Shown here: piece after piece, positions 9,224 to 18,389 of the stretch
How the letters are laid out: each line of letters begins with the position of its first letter
Position numbering within the stretch: the stretch's first letter is position 1
Assembly (NCBI GenBank): GCA_029560875.1
Contig: JAKQKB010000081.1
Span: forward strand, 1-64,000
Origin: Bacteroidota bacterium
Lineage (GTDB): Bacteria; Bacteroidota; Bacteroidia; Bacteroidales; Tenuifilaceae
Reading direction: 5' to 3'
DNA length: 64,000 nt
Notes under the pieces: generated by a model
The model's input: the letters and a program-made list of their open reading frames with translations, nothing else
What the model was told of the DNA's origin: nothing
Databases searched by the model: none
Made by a program: the position numbers and the translations under genes

Positions 9224-10747
9224 ATGGCAAACAATAAAGTACTTTTGATGATTTTGGATGGTTGGGGAATTGGAAACCACGATAAATCGGATGTTATTTT
9301 CAGCACATCAACACCATATATCGATGGTTTAACAAAAAAATATCCCAACTCACAACTCCTTACTTGTGGGGAGCACGTTGGTTTACCCGATGGACAAATG
9401 GGAAACTCGGAGGTTGGGCACCTAAATATTGGTGCAGGTAGAGTTGTATATCAGGATTTGGTTCGTATTAACAAGGATATCAAGGAAAATCAACTGAGCA
9501 AAATGCCCGTTTTGGTTGATGCTTTAAAATATGCTAAGGATAAAAATGTAGCTGTTCACTTTTTAGGGCTAGTTTCTGACGGAGGCGTACACTCACTCGA
9601 TAAGCACCTTTTCAGCCTTTGCGATATTACCAAGGATTTTGGTTTGAACAAAGTTTTCATTCACGCACTAACCGATGGTAGAGATACCGACCCTCAGAGC
9701 GGATTAGGTTTTGTTCGTGAACTGGAGAATCATCTCAAGAAAAGTAATGGAACTATTGCCTCATTGATTGGTCGATACTACACCATGGACCGAGATAAGC
9801 GCTGGGAACGTGTAAAGGAAGGGTATGATTTACTTGTTCACGGTAAGGGAAAACCTTCAACCGACATTGTAAAATCCATTGAAGAATCCTACAAAGAAGG
9901 CGTTACCGATGAATTTATCAAGCCAATTGTAAAGGTTGATAATCAGGGCAACCCAGTAGGATTAGTTAAAGAGGGCGATGTGGTTATTTGCTTCAACTTC
10001 CGTACGGATCGCTTACGCGAAATCACTATTGCGTTAACTCAAAAAGATATGCCTGAGTTTGGCATGAAAACAATGCCACTACATTACGTTACAATGACCC
10101 GCTACGACGATACCTTCAAGAATGTAAACGTTATTTACGAGAAAGATAATTTAATTAACACTTTAGGCGAAGTTGTATCGAGCAAAGGACTAAAGCAGCT
10201 CCGAATTGCCGAAACTGAAAAGTACGCTCACGTAACGTTCTTCTTCTCTGGTGGTCGTGAACAGGAATTCAATGGCGAAAGTCGTATTCTTATTCCATCG
10301 CCAAAGGTTGCAACCTACGATTTACAACCCGAAATGAGCGCATTCCTAGTAAAGGATGCCATTGTTGGGGAACTCAACAAAAAAACACACGACTTTATAT
10401 GTCTTAACTTTGCAAATGGCGATATGGTTGGCCATACCGGCATATACAGCGCAATACAGAAAGCTATTCAGGCCGTTGACCAATGTGTTAGCGAGGTTGT
10501 TGAAGCGGCAAAAGCAAATGGCTATGAGGTTATTATCATTGCCGACCACGGAAATGCTGATTATGCCTTGAATGATGACGGCACACCTAATACTGCTCAC
10601 TCCTTGAATCCTGTTCCAATTATCCTAGTATCGGATAAGTACAAGAGTGTTGATAAGGGTATTCTTGCCGATGTTGCACCAACTGTACTTTCAATTATGG
10701 GATTACCAATTCCATCGGAAATGGAAGGAAAAGTGCTCTGCAAGTAA
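9224..10747 (+). CDS. gpmI: 2,3-bisphosphoglycerate-independent phosphoglycerate mutase
   Basis: This glycolytic enzyme interconverts 3- and 2-phosphoglycerate using two Mn ions and a phosphoserine intermediate. The 507-residue length is typical. The N-terminal metal ligands [10 protein letters not shown], the catalytic serine in [15 protein letters not shown], the ALTDGRDT segment and the C-terminal metal site IIADHGNAD are all present. The start is an ATG after an A/T-rich leader. DUF3109 and M20 genes follow closely on the same strand, so the three may be cotranscribed. Confidence 0.97.
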   Translation: MANNKVLLMILDGWGIGNHDKSDVIFSTSTPYIDGLTKKYPNSQLLTCGEHVGLPDGQMGNSEVGHLNIGAGRVVYQDLVRINKDIKENQLSKMPVLVDALKYAKDKNVAVHFLGLVSDGGVHSLDKHLFSLCDITKDFGLNKVFIHALTDGRDTDPQSGLGFVRELENHLKKSNGTIASLIGRYYTMDRDKRWERVKEGYDLLVHGKGKPSTDIVKSIEESYKEGVTDEFIKPIVKVDNQGNPVGLVKEGDVVICFNFRTDRLREITIALTQKDMPEFGMKTMPLHYVTMTRYDDTFKNVNVIYEKDNLINTLGEVVSSKGLKQLRIAETEKYAHVTFFFSGGREQEFNGESRILIPSPKVATYDLQPEMSAFLVKDAIVGELNKKTHDFICLNFANGDMVGHTGIYSAIQKAIQAVDQCVSEVVEAAKANGYEVIIIADHGNADYALNDDGTPNTAHSLNPVPIILVSDKYKSVDKGILADVAPTVLSIMGLPIPSEMEGKVLCK

Positions 10748-10759
10748 CACTCTAAACTG

Positions 10760-11341
10760 ATGATGATTCAAATTGATGATAAGGTAGTAAGCAGCGAAAT
10801 CCTTCAAAAGAAATTCTGCTGCGATATTGTTCAGTGCAAGGGACTTTGCTGTGTTCATGGTTCCTCTGGGGCACCCCTATCTGCCGAAGAGGCTATAGTG
10901 CTGGAGGAAATACTCCCAAAAGTAAAACCTTACATGGTGAAAGCAGGCATTGAAGCAGTAGAAAAGCAAGGAACATCAGTAACCGATACCGACAGCGATT
11001 TGGTTACACCTTTGGTAGATGGGAAGGAGTGCGCCTACGTTGTATTCCAGGATGGTATTGCAATTTGTGCCATTGAAAAAGCTTGGTTCGACAAAAAGGT
11101 CGATTTTCGTAAGCCAATTTCCTGCCACCTCTACCCTATCCGTGTTAAGGACTACGAAACATTTACTGCACTAAACTACGATGTGTGGGATGTTTGTGCT
11201 CCTGCCCGAAAACTTGGAGAGAATAAAGGTTTGCCCATTTATAAATTCCTAAAAGATGCAATAATTAGAGCATACGGCGAGGATTTCTACGAACAAATGG
11301 AGGAGGCCGAAAAATTACTATCTTCACAAAAATCAGAATAA
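10760..11341 (+). CDS. DUF3109 family cysteine-rich protein
   Basis: The 193-residue protein shows the DUF3109 pattern: a Cys-rich N-terminus (FCCDIVQCKGLCCVHG near residues 18-33), then CAYVVFQDGIAICAIEKAW and CHLYPIRV. The cysteine spacing resembles CxxC zinc or iron-sulfur binding proteins of the YkgJ type, but no function is established. It starts 12 bp after the gpmI stop codon and is 18 bp before the M20 peptidase, so it probably sits in the middle of a three-gene operon. Confidence 0.85.
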   Translation: MMIQIDDKVVSSEILQKKFCCDIVQCKGLCCVHGSSGAPLSAEEAIVLEEILPKVKPYMVKAGIEAVEKQGTSVTDTDSDLVTPLVDGKECAYVVFQDGIAICAIEKAWFDKKVDFRKPISCHLYPIRVKDYETFTALNYDVWDVCAPARKLGENKGLPIYKFLKDAIIRAYGEDFYEQMEEAEKLLSSQKSE

Positions 11342-11359
11342 ATATAAATCTAAATAACT

Positions 11360-12733
11360 ATGGAACACATCAAAACTTACATTGAGTCCAACAAGGAGCG
11401 ATTCCTGGATGAACTTTTCGGTTTACTGCGTATTCCATCTATAAGTTCACTATCCGACCATAAAAACGATATGGTTAGAGCTGCTGAGTACTGGAAGGAA
11501 ACCATCCTTAAAGCAGGAGCCGACAAGGCAGTTGTAATGCCAACACCCGGTAATCCTGTTGTTTATGGCGAGAAAATTATCGACCCAAAACTCCCAACAG
11601 TTCTTGTTTATGCACATTACGATGTAATGCCTGTTGACCCAATTGAGCTTTGGAAATCGAACCCTTTTGAGCCAGAAATTCGCGACGGTAAAATTTGGGC
11701 TCGTGGTGCCGACGATGATAAAGGGCAAGGCTTTATGCACGCCAAAGCATTTGAGTTGATGGTAAAAACCAACACACTTCCTTGCAACGTAAAATTTATG
11801 ATTGAGGGTGAAGAGGAAATTGGCTCTACCAATCTTGGTAAATTCTGCGCCGACAATAAGGACATGCTTAAAGCTGATATTATCCTAGTTTCAGACACCG
11901 GAATGATTGCCCGCGACATACCTTCCATCACCACAGGATTACGTGGATTAGCGTATGTAGAGGTAGAGGTAATTGGACCAAACCGTGACCTACACTCAGG
12001 TTTATTTGGCGGTGCGGTGGCAAACCCTGCCAATATCTTGGCAAAAATGATTGCTTCGCTACACGATGATAACGGTCGTATAACCGTTCCTGGTTTCTAC
12101 GACGATGTTATGGACGTAAGCCCCGAGGAGCGTGCCGATATGGCCCGTGCACCTTTCAGCCTCGACAATTACAAAAAGGCGTTGGATATTGACGAAATTC
12201 ATGGCGAAAAAGGCTACACCACCATGGAGCGCACTGGAATTCGTCCAACCTTAGATGTAAATGGAATATGGAGCGGTTACATTGGCGAAGGAGCAAAAAC
12301 AGTTCTACCTTCGAAGGCTAATGCTAAAATATCTATGCGTTTAGTCCCAAATCAGGAACATCATAAGATTGCTGAGCTATTCCAAAAGCACTTCGAGTCC
12401 ATTGCACCAAAGTATGTAAAGGTAAAAGTTACTCCACATCATGGTGGCCAAGGTTATGTTGCCCCAACCAACACTGCTGGATATATGGCTGCAAGCAAAG
12501 CTATAGAGGAAGTATACGGAAAGAAACCAGTTCCTTTCCGTAGTGGTGGTAGTATTCCAATCATCAGCACTTTTGAGCAAGTGCTTGGCGTTAAAACTAT
12601 CCTATTAGGATTTGGTTTAGAGTCTGATGCTATTCACTCGCCAAATGAAAATTATCCTTTGGAGCAGTTTTTCAATGGAATTGAGGTTATCCCAAGATTT
12701 TACAAGCATTACGCAGAGCTAAGCAAAAAATAG
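11360..12733 (+). CDS. M20-family dipeptidase
   Basis: The 457-residue metallopeptidase resembles the carnosinase-like/CNDP M20 dipeptidases. Zinc ligands are visible in YAHYDVMPVDP, in the ARGADDDKGQ loop, in the catalytic-Glu motif EGEEEIGS and in SDTGM. The dimerisation insert lies in the middle and the last His ligand near the end in SDAIHSPNENY. No signal peptide is present, so it is likely cytosolic and degrades small peptides. It is the last gene of the gpmI unit. Confidence 0.93.
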   Translation: MEHIKTYIESNKERFLDELFGLLRIPSISSLSDHKNDMVRAAEYWKETILKAGADKAVVMPTPGNPVVYGEKIIDPKLPTVLVYAHYDVMPVDPIELWKSNPFEPEIRDGKIWARGADDDKGQGFMHAKAFELMVKTNTLPCNVKFMIEGEEEIGSTNLGKFCADNKDMLKADIILVSDTGMIARDIPSITTGLRGLAYVEVEVIGPNRDLHSGLFGGAVANPANILAKMIASLHDDNGRITVPGFYDDVMDVSPEERADMARAPFSLDNYKKALDIDEIHGEKGYTTMERTGIRPTLDVNGIWSGYIGEGAKTVLPSKANAKISMRLVPNQEHHKIAELFQKHFESIAPKYVKVKVTPHHGGQGYVAPTNTAGYMAASKAIEEVYGKKPVPFRSGGSIPIISTFEQVLGVKTILLGFGLESDAIHSPNENYPLEQFFNGIEVIPRFYKHYAELSKK

Positions 12734-12737
12734 TGTT

Positions 12738-12763
12738 AAAAGGGGAGATTACTCCCCTTTTTT
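12738..12763 (+). terminator. Terminator of the gpmI-DUF3109-M20 unit
   Basis: A 10-bp perfect stem (AAAAGGGGAG / CTCCCCTTTT) with an ATTA loop ends in a T run, directly after the M20 stop codon. Confidence 0.88.
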
Positions 12764-12830
12764 AGTTTTACGAGTTGGTGTTTTTCTCTTTTTTCTTGTA
12801 ACTTTAGCAAGAATCAAACATTCTTTAGCC

Positions 12831-13334
12831 ATGAAAAGAAACATCCTTGTATTGCTTGCTTCTGCTTTGATAGGCTTATCGGCCTGCAATACTTCATCCC
12901 AAAAAAGCGAAGCTACTCCATCCGATAAAGCAAAGGAAAGCATTGATAACTGGATGGGTTCAAAGCCCTCCGAGTACCCCGGCTACAAACCTGTTGACTT
13001 TGGCGAATTAACCCCTCGCTACCAACGAAGCAACAAAACATATCATCTTTACAACTTAATTGAGGAGGAGAAAGCGAAGACTAACCCTAGCCAAGAGAAA
13101 CTCGACAGCCTATCAAGTCTCCTCGAGCAAAATAAAGGTGAATTCCTAGGTTATACAATTCTACATAAATATCACATTAAAAATAACACAGGGGAAATCA
13201 TTGAAAATGAAAACCTCTTCTTTTTAGACTCATTATTCCGAATTATTACCATTTTAAATGCCGATGCCTACGACCAAATTATGAACGAAAAATTAATTTT
13301 CAGGCAAGAACTACCCGATACACTAAAGCATTAA
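12831..13334 (+). CDS. Putative lipoprotein of unknown function
   Basis: The 167-residue product begins with a lipoprotein signal peptide ending in the lipobox LSAC at about residue 19. The mature part starts with a short Ser/Lys-rich linker and is otherwise helical and acidic, with no family that I recognise. A TAACTTTA element at 12799-12806 could be its -7 box. It stands alone between two terminators. Confidence 0.7.
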   Translation: MKRNILVLLASALIGLSACNTSSQKSEATPSDKAKESIDNWMGSKPSEYPGYKPVDFGELTPRYQRSNKTYHLYNLIEEEKAKTNPSQEKLDSLSSLLEQNKGEFLGYTILHKYHIKNNTGEIIENENLFFLDSLFRIITILNADAYDQIMNEKLIFRQELPDTLKH

Positions 13335-13352
13335 TCGTATTCTCATATATCC

Positions 13353-13386
13353 GAAAGGCTTTTCAAAATAATTGGAAAGCCTTTTC
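13353..13386 (+). terminator. Terminator after the 12831 lipoprotein gene
   Basis: An imperfect stem (GAAAGGCTTTTC with GGAAAGCCTTTTC) encloses a short A/T loop and lies 20 nt after the stop codon. Confidence 0.65.
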
Positions 13387-13424
13387 TGTTTAACAACCAA
13401 ATGCATAGATTGTATAAAATAAAA

Positions 13425-13448
13425 AGCCCTCGAATTTCTTCGAGGGCT
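13425..13448 (-). terminator. Terminator of tRNA-Phe
   Basis: A 10-bp stem (AGCCCTCGAA / TTCGAGGGCT) ends on the minus strand in a T-rich tract immediately after the tRNA. Confidence 0.85.
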
Positions 13449-13449
13449 G

Positions 13450-13522
13450 TGGTGCCACCAGGAATCGAACCGGGGACACAAGGATTTTCAGTCCTTTGCT
13501 CTACCAACTGAGCTATGGCACC
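13450..13522 (-). tRNA. tRNA-Phe (anticodon GAA)
   Basis: All four arms fold. The acceptor is GGTGCCA/TGGCACC with discriminator A, the anticodon loop is CTGAAAA, and the T arm contains GGTTCGATTCC. The CCA end is not encoded. It stands alone with its own terminator. Confidence 0.97.
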
Positions 13523-13657
13523 AGCGCTTAATTGCGGTGCAAATATATATGATTTTTGTTTTCCTCCAAAACCTATTAATCAATTTTGAAGTTTTTTTTT
13601 ACACTTTTCATTCAGCCCACTATAAATGAAACCCTTATGAAAATAAAAAAATATATT

Positions 13658-13688
13658 TTTGTTCCTTCCTAACATTTAAATAGCTTTG
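13658..13688 (+). promoter_or_regulatory. Bacteroidota-type promoter of the M16 peptidase gene
   Basis: TTTG at 13658-13661 and TAGCTTTG at 13681-13688 are 19 nt apart, the expected spacing for the -33 and -7 elements of the Bacteroidota housekeeping sigma factor. The -7 box ends 17 nt before the start codon, so the leader is very short. Confidence 0.75.
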
Positions 13689-13705
13689 TAGTTTAAATTG
13701 CATTA

Positions 13706-14926
13706 ATGGATTTCGAGATTCACTCCTTAAATAATGGCATTAGAGTAGTACACAAGCGTGTTAATTCACCTGTGGCATATTGTTGCATTATGGTAAATGC
13801 TGGTACTCGCGATGAATTGGAGCACGAACATGGAATGGCCCATTTTATTGAGCACGTCATTTTTAAGGGTACTAAAAAACGCCGTGCTTACCACATCATG
13901 AGCAGGCTTGAGGATGTTGGCGGCGAACTTAACGCTTACACCACTAAGGAAGAAACTGTTGTTCATGCCACATTTCTTAAGGACGATTATAGCAGAGCAT
14001 TTGAGTTGCTATCGGATATCGTTTTTCGCTCAACGTTCCCAGAGAAAGAAATTATCAAAGAAAAAGATATCATTATTGATGAAATAAACTCATATAAGGA
14101 TAACCCTTCAGAACTAATATACGACGACTTTGAAGACCTAATTTACGAGGGTCATCCATTCGGTAGAAATATTTTGGGCACAAAACGTCATCTAAAAAAA
14201 TTCACCAGAAAAAATATAAGCGAATTTATTTCTCGAAATTACAATACCGACCAGATGATTTTTTGCTCGGTTGGCGATATCCCTTTCAGTAGAGTAAAAA
14301 AACTAGCCGAACGGAATTTAGGCTGGATTAGTAGTAATTTCCGTAAGACTCCAAGAACGTCGATAAACCTTTATCATCCTAAGTCAAAGAGCATAAATAA
14401 GTCAACATACCAAACCCATTGCATCTTAGGTACTGTAGCGTACGACCTACACAATCCTAAGCGTATTGCAATGCATTTGTTGAACAATATTCTTGGTGGT
14501 CCTGGTTCAAACTCAAGGCTAAATTTAGCATTAAGGGAGAAACATGGATATGCCTACAACACTGAGTCGATGTATACACCGTACACCGATACGGGACTAT
14601 TTACCATATACTTTGGCACCGATAAGGACAACCTAGATAAAGCATATAAGTTAGTTCTAAAAGAACTTGAAAAAATAAGAGAACAAAGGCTAGGAGTTAT
14701 GCAACTCTTCAAAGCAAAACGACAGTTAATTGGTCAAATGGCCATAGCAACCGAAAGTAATGAGAGCATAATGCTTTCGGCAGCAAAAAGCTACTTGGTT
14801 TACGAACAGCCCGACGACTTAAGTACGGTTATCAATCAAATTGAGAATATTTCTGCCGCCGATATTATGGAAGTTGCCAACGAAATTTTAGCCCCCAACC
14901 TCCTATCCACTTTAATATATAGGTGA
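13706..14926 (+). CDS. M16-family zinc metallopeptidase (insulinase/MPP-like)
   Basis: At 406 residues this is a single-unit M16 protease. The inverted zinc motif HxxEH is visible as HFIEH at about residue 47, and the distal Glu lies in EVVHATF-type sequence (KEETVVHATF). The C-terminal half carries the paired non-catalytic domain with the GGPGSNSRLNLALREKHGYAY signature. No signal peptide is seen. The stop codon overlaps the GTG start option of the following methyltransferase, so the two are probably cotranscribed. Confidence 0.92.
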   Translation: MDFEIHSLNNGIRVVHKRVNSPVAYCCIMVNAGTRDELEHEHGMAHFIEHVIFKGTKKRRAYHIMSRLEDVGGELNAYTTKEETVVHATFLKDDYSRAFELLSDIVFRSTFPEKEIIKEKDIIIDEINSYKDNPSELIYDDFEDLIYEGHPFGRNILGTKRHLKKFTRKNISEFISRNYNTDQMIFCSVGDIPFSRVKKLAERNLGWISSNFRKTPRTSINLYHPKSKSINKSTYQTHCILGTVAYDLHNPKRIAMHLLNNILGGPGSNSRLNLALREKHGYAYNTESMYTPYTDTGLFTIYFGTDKDNLDKAYKLVLKELEKIREQRLGVMQLFKAKRQLIGQMAIATESNESIMLSAAKSYLVYEQPDDLSTVINQIENISAADIMEVANEILAPNLLSTLIYR

Positions 14927-14928
14927 AA

Positions 14929-15567
14929 ATGATTAATTCAAATAACGACCTGGAGCAGTACCTGCTAAATCACACAACACCTATCGACGAGGTGCTTCAG
15001 GAGTTAATTAGGCATACTCATCTTACTGAATTCAACCCCAGAATGCTAAGCGGTGAAATACAGGGCAAATTCTTAGAGTTCATTTGCCTTATGCTAAAAC
15101 CCCAAAGAGTACTGGAAATTGGAACTTTTACAGGCTTTGCCACAATCTGCATGGCAAGAGCATTACCCGAAAAATCAATTATCGACACCATTGAGGTAAA
15201 CGATGAACTCCAGGACACAGTAGTAACTTTCCTGAGCAAAGCAGGCGTTTCGCACAAGGTTAATCCACATTTTGGCGACGCTTGTCAAATCATTCCAAAC
15301 CTTGGTAACTCATACGATTTAGTGTTTATCGATGGTGACAAGAGAGAGTACACAGAATACTACAACCTAATATTTCCCTTTGTCAAAAACGGAGGCTACA
15401 TTATTGCCGATAATGTGCTATGGAACGGCAAGGTTTTGGATAAAAACTCAACAGATGTTCAAACTTTGGAAATTCTAAAATTCAACAATACCGTGCAAAA
15501 CGACGAGAGGGTTGAAAACATTTTGCTTCCTTTACGCGATGGTTTAATGCTTATACGCAAGTTATAA
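14929..15567 (+). CDS. SAM-dependent O-methyltransferase (family 3, COMT-like)
   Basis: The 212-residue enzyme shows the SAM-binding motif VLEIGTFTGFATICMARALP, the acidic motif DLVFIDGDKREYTEYY with a metal-binding Asp, and the later IIADNVLWNGKV motif. These define the Mg-dependent catechol/caffeoyl-CoA-type O-methyltransferases; the bacterial substrates are mostly unknown. I chose the ATG at 14929; a GTG at 14923 would overlap the M16 stop codon. It is probably translationally coupled to the M16 gene. Confidence 0.9.
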   Translation: MINSNNDLEQYLLNHTTPIDEVLQELIRHTHLTEFNPRMLSGEIQGKFLEFICLMLKPQRVLEIGTFTGFATICMARALPEKSIIDTIEVNDELQDTVVTFLSKAGVSHKVNPHFGDACQIIPNLGNSYDLVFIDGDKREYTEYYNLIFPFVKNGGYIIADNVLWNGKVLDKNSTDVQTLEILKFNNTVQNDERVENILLPLRDGLMLIRKL

Positions 15568-15642
15568 CCAACCCAACAGCCGTTAAACCTTTTTACAACA
15601 ATTTCGTTATACTATTGAACAACAGTAGTTAAATTACATTAT

Positions 15643-16533
15643 ATGGCTCAATACTCAATTAAACAAATGGAGTTGCTTTCTGGTATAAAAGCCGCTACCA
15701 TTAGAATGTGGGAGAAACGTTATACAATTTTTTCTCCTAACAGAACCGACACCAACATCAGAAGGTATAACGATGATGATGTTCGTTTCATCATCAATAT
15801 ATCGCTTTTACTAAAACGCGGTTTTAGAATTAGCAAATTGGCAAATTTGTCGCTAGAAGAACTCTCCGACCTTGCTTCAAAATTTGTTACCGACTATAAG
15901 TTGGGTAACAACAATATTGAACCTCTTGTTTCAGCCACATTAGAATTTAATGAAGCTGCAATCCTTGAGCCAATAATTGAAAGCGCCAACAAGCATGGTA
16001 ACGAGTATGCCTTTGAATCGTTGGTTTTGCCATTTCTGAAACGCCTTGGCGACCTATGGCAAACAGGCGCAATTTCAACTGCTCACGAGCATTTTGCAAG
16101 CAACGTGGTGCGTAACCACATAAGCTATATATATAAAACAAGCGTTAAGCCCGATGTGGGCAAAACCAGCCCAATAATATTCTTCCTTCCCGAAGGAGAA
16201 TTCCACGATATGGGCTTGCTTTACTTTGCCTATGTAGCAAAAAATGCGGGCTACAAAACAATTTATCTGGGCCAATCGACTCCTATTGAAGATGTAATTA
16301 AAGCAACCAAGGAGTTGAAGTGCAAAATGGTTTTCACATCATTCTACTCATTTGTAAATACAACACCCGAAGAGGTTATTGAGATATTTGCAAAGGAGTT
16401 GCCAAAAGTGGAAATTATTGCCACAGGACATGTTTTTGAGGAAATCACTGTACCACCTAAGGTAACCTTTGTTTCCTCTGCTCAAGACTTAATTAAAGCA
16501 TTCGGTAAAATAGACCCCACGATGGTTCGATAA
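15643..16533 (+). CDS. MerR-family regulator with cobalamin-binding domain (CarH/LitR-like candidate photoreceptor)
   Basis: The order of domains is a MerR helix-turn-helix (residues 4-70, with IRMWEKRY), a four-helix B12-binding cap (about 90-165), and a Rossmann-type B12-binding domain (175-290). The cap contains W139 followed after nine residues by E149-H150, the Wx9EH motif typical of CarH/LitR adenosylcobalamin light sensors. The Rossmann domain has E186-F-H188-D-M-G191, an ExHxxG form of the cobalamin motif with H188 as lower-ligand candidate. CarH represses carotenoid genes in the dark and releases DNA in light. An ECF sigma gene follows on the same strand; no carotenoid gene is in view. 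The light response is inference. Confidence 0.88.
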   Translation: MAQYSIKQMELLSGIKAATIRMWEKRYTIFSPNRTDTNIRRYNDDDVRFIINISLLLKRGFRISKLANLSLEELSDLASKFVTDYKLGNNNIEPLVSATLEFNEAAILEPIIESANKHGNEYAFESLVLPFLKRLGDLWQTGAISTAHEHFASNVVRNHISYIYKTSVKPDVGKTSPIIFFLPEGEFHDMGLLYFAYVAKNAGYKTIYLGQSTPIEDVIKATKELKCKMVFTSFYSFVNTTPEEVIEIFAKELPKVEIIATGHVFEEITVPPKVTFVSSAQDLIKAFGKIDPTMVR

Positions 16534-16557
16534 ACTTTTTCTTTTTAAATTTTAAAA

Positions 16558-16585
16558 AATCCTGCCGATAGCAGGATTTTTTTTA
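16558..16585 (+). terminator. Terminator of the MerR/B12 regulator gene
   Basis: A stem (AATCCTGC / GCAGGATT) with a short loop is followed by eight T, 25 nt after the stop codon. It separates this gene from the ECF sigma gene, which has its own promoter-like TAAATTTG at 16717-16724. Confidence 0.85.
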
Positions 16586-16769
16586 TTTAGAAGTAATTTA
16601 TACAATATTCATAAACACCAAACCATTAAAGCAGTTCAAACCGTTTTTTATTTAGAACGATTCTACAATAGATATTTATCAATTATACTTCTCTTGTTTT
16701 TTGTTTAGACTTAATCTAAATTTGCATAAACAGTTTATTTATAATTAGTCTAACTAAAAACAAAAACAT

Positions 16770-17267
16770 ATGTCACAGCAAGAATTCAACACCGCGCTGA
16801 TAGAACTTGAGCCAAACTTGGAAAGATTTGCTTACAGCTTAACCGCTAATCACGAAGATGCAAGAGACCTTTTACAGGAAACATATTTAAAGGCTCTCAC
16901 CTATAAGGACAAGTTTGAGGACAATACCAATATTAAAGCATGGACCTTCACCATAATGAAGAACACATTCATTAACAACTATCGTAAGGCCGTTAAGCAA
17001 AATACAACTTTCGACTCCAGCGATAATCAGTTTATGATTAACAGCAAGTCCGAAAATTACGGACCTGACTCCATGTACTCGCATAGCGAGATTAGCAAAA
17101 AGATTGATGCACTAGAGGATGATTTTCGTCTACCATTCCAAATGCACACCTCGGGCTATAAGTACAAGGAGATTGCGGATAAACTAAACTTAAAAATTGG
17201 TACTGTGAAAAGCAGGATTTTCTTCTCGCGCCAAAAGTTAATGACAGCACTAAAGGATTATGAATAA
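16770..17267 (+). CDS. ECF sigma factor downstream of the CarH-like regulator
   Basis: The 165-residue product has a region 2 (ANHEDARDLLQETYLKALTY and the WTFTIMKNTFINNYRK DNA-melting helix) and a region 4 helix-turn-helix (YKEIADKLNLKIGTVKSRIF). It lacks extra domains, so it is a minimal extracytoplasmic-function sigma factor. No zinc-finger anti-sigma gene is adjacent. In Bacteroidota, sigma factors next to MerR/B12 regulators often drive light-induced carotenoid genes (family knowledge); the target genes here are unknown. Confidence 0.93.
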   Translation: MSQQEFNTALIELEPNLERFAYSLTANHEDARDLLQETYLKALTYKDKFEDNTNIKAWTFTIMKNTFINNYRKAVKQNTTFDSSDNQFMINSKSENYGPDSMYSHSEISKKIDALEDDFRLPFQMHTSGYKYKEIADKLNLKIGTVKSRIFFSRQKLMTALKDYE

Positions 17268-17288
17268 TCTTCTTAGCAATAAATACTT

Positions 17289-17316
17289 AAAAGCTCGGTT
17301 TACACCGGGCTTTTTT
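17289..17316 (+). terminator. Terminator of the ECF sigma gene
   Basis: Stem AAAAGCTCGG / CCGGGCTTTT, which includes a G-T wobble, with a TTTACA loop, followed by a T run. Confidence 0.8.
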
Positions 17317-17450
17317 ATTTCGGCAAACTGTAATCCTAATTTTTTGTATATTTATCATATTAAACAAACATTTAATAAAAGTTTAATCTGTTTTTATTTA
17401 ATTTTTGATTTGGATTGCTAATATTGTATAAACCTAAAACCTGATTGTAT

Positions 17451-18005
17451 ATGCAAGTAAAAGGAACCGCTGTAAAAACAATCCCAGAATTTATAAAAGA
17501 TAAGCATTCCGATAAGTATAGTGGATGGTTTAACCAACTCCCCGAAAAATCAAAGGCAATATTCCAAAAGGGTGTTGCAGCCCCAAACTGGTATCCAATT
17601 GAGGACGCAATAATCACCCCTACCGCACTGATGTCGATGCATCTGTATGGAAACGAAAAAGATGGAGCATGGCAGTGCGGACGATACAGTGCAGATATTG
17701 CACTCAATGGTGTTTATAAAATTTATGTAAAAATGAGTTCCCCTGGTCATATTATTGATAGAGCAGGCCGTGTGCTACAGGCATACTATGAACCCTCGGA
17801 AATAACGGTTGTTGGCAGAACAGACAAGAGTGTGACGCTTCACCTAGTTAAGTTCCCAAAACTACACAAGGTTATAGAGTATAGGTTTGCTGGATGGATG
17901 GAACGTGCGCTTGAAATTTCGGGATGTAAGAACATTAGGATAGACATACCAAAATCACTCACAAAAGGCGATAATCTCTCGGAGTTTAAGATAACTTGGG
18001 ACTAA
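17451..18005 (+). CDS. Unknown protein, possible V4R/heme-NO-binding-like fold
   Basis: The 184-residue product from the ATG at 17451 has no motif that I can assign with confidence. Visible features are an N-terminal segment ending PNWYPIEDAI, a middle stretch GHIIDRAGRVLQAYYEPSE and a C-terminal GWMERALEISGCKNIRIDI followed by a closing FKITWD. This arrangement recalls DUF2378/heme-NO-binding-associated proteins, where a YY segment precedes a Gly-rich helix, but the resemblance is weak. It follows the ECF sigma gene after a terminator and may be a separate unit. Confidence 0.6.
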   Translation: MQVKGTAVKTIPEFIKDKHSDKYSGWFNQLPEKSKAIFQKGVAAPNWYPIEDAIITPTALMSMHLYGNEKDGAWQCGRYSADIALNGVYKIYVKMSSPGHIIDRAGRVLQAYYEPSEITVVGRTDKSVTLHLVKFPKLHKVIEYRFAGWMERALEISGCKNIRIDIPKSLTKGDNLSEFKITWD

Positions 18006-18021
18006 TTTGCAATCATAAACT

Positions 18022-18056
18022 AAAAGGGCTTCGAGTTTTCGAGGCCCTTTTTTTCG
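18022..18056 (+). terminator. Terminator of the 17451 gene
   Basis: A stem of about 10 bp (AGGGCTTCGA with TCGAGGCCCT, one G-T pair) has a GTTT loop and is followed by seven T. Confidence 0.85.
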
Positions 18057-18176
18057 TTTAAACAATTATTTAATTGAACTTTTTTATGCTGATTTTCAGG
18101 CGTTAAGAAAATTTTTCAAAAAAAAGTAAAAAAAAGGGGTAACAATTCAGCATCGTTTCGGATATAGTTGTAGAAT

Positions 18177-18372
18177 CCGGGAATAGGGTATCACATAATT
18201 TTTAGAGCCGAAAAACTATGTTAGTACCTTAATCAACATCAACACCACCCTATTCCCCATTCTTTTCTTTGAAATAAGAGGATATACCAAAGAGGGAATA
18301 GGAACCTTAAAACCATTAAATAAACTATTGTTGTTCACCTTTTGCCCATTATAGTAAACCCATTCCCTCTTC
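18177..18372. repeat. Four-arm inverted-repeat region with GGGAATAGG-like motifs
   Basis: Within this 384-bp gene-free stretch, GGGAATAGGG (18179-18188) is complementary to CCCTATTCCC (18248-18257), and AGAGGGAAT (18291-18299) is complementary to ATTCCCTCT (18362-18370). All four arms are variants of one motif in alternating orientation. Each pair could form a stem with a loop of about 60 nt, or the four copies could be binding sites. No reading frame or terminator T-run explains them. Confidence 0.5.
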
Positions 18373-18389
18373 CTCTTTTTCTATGCTAA

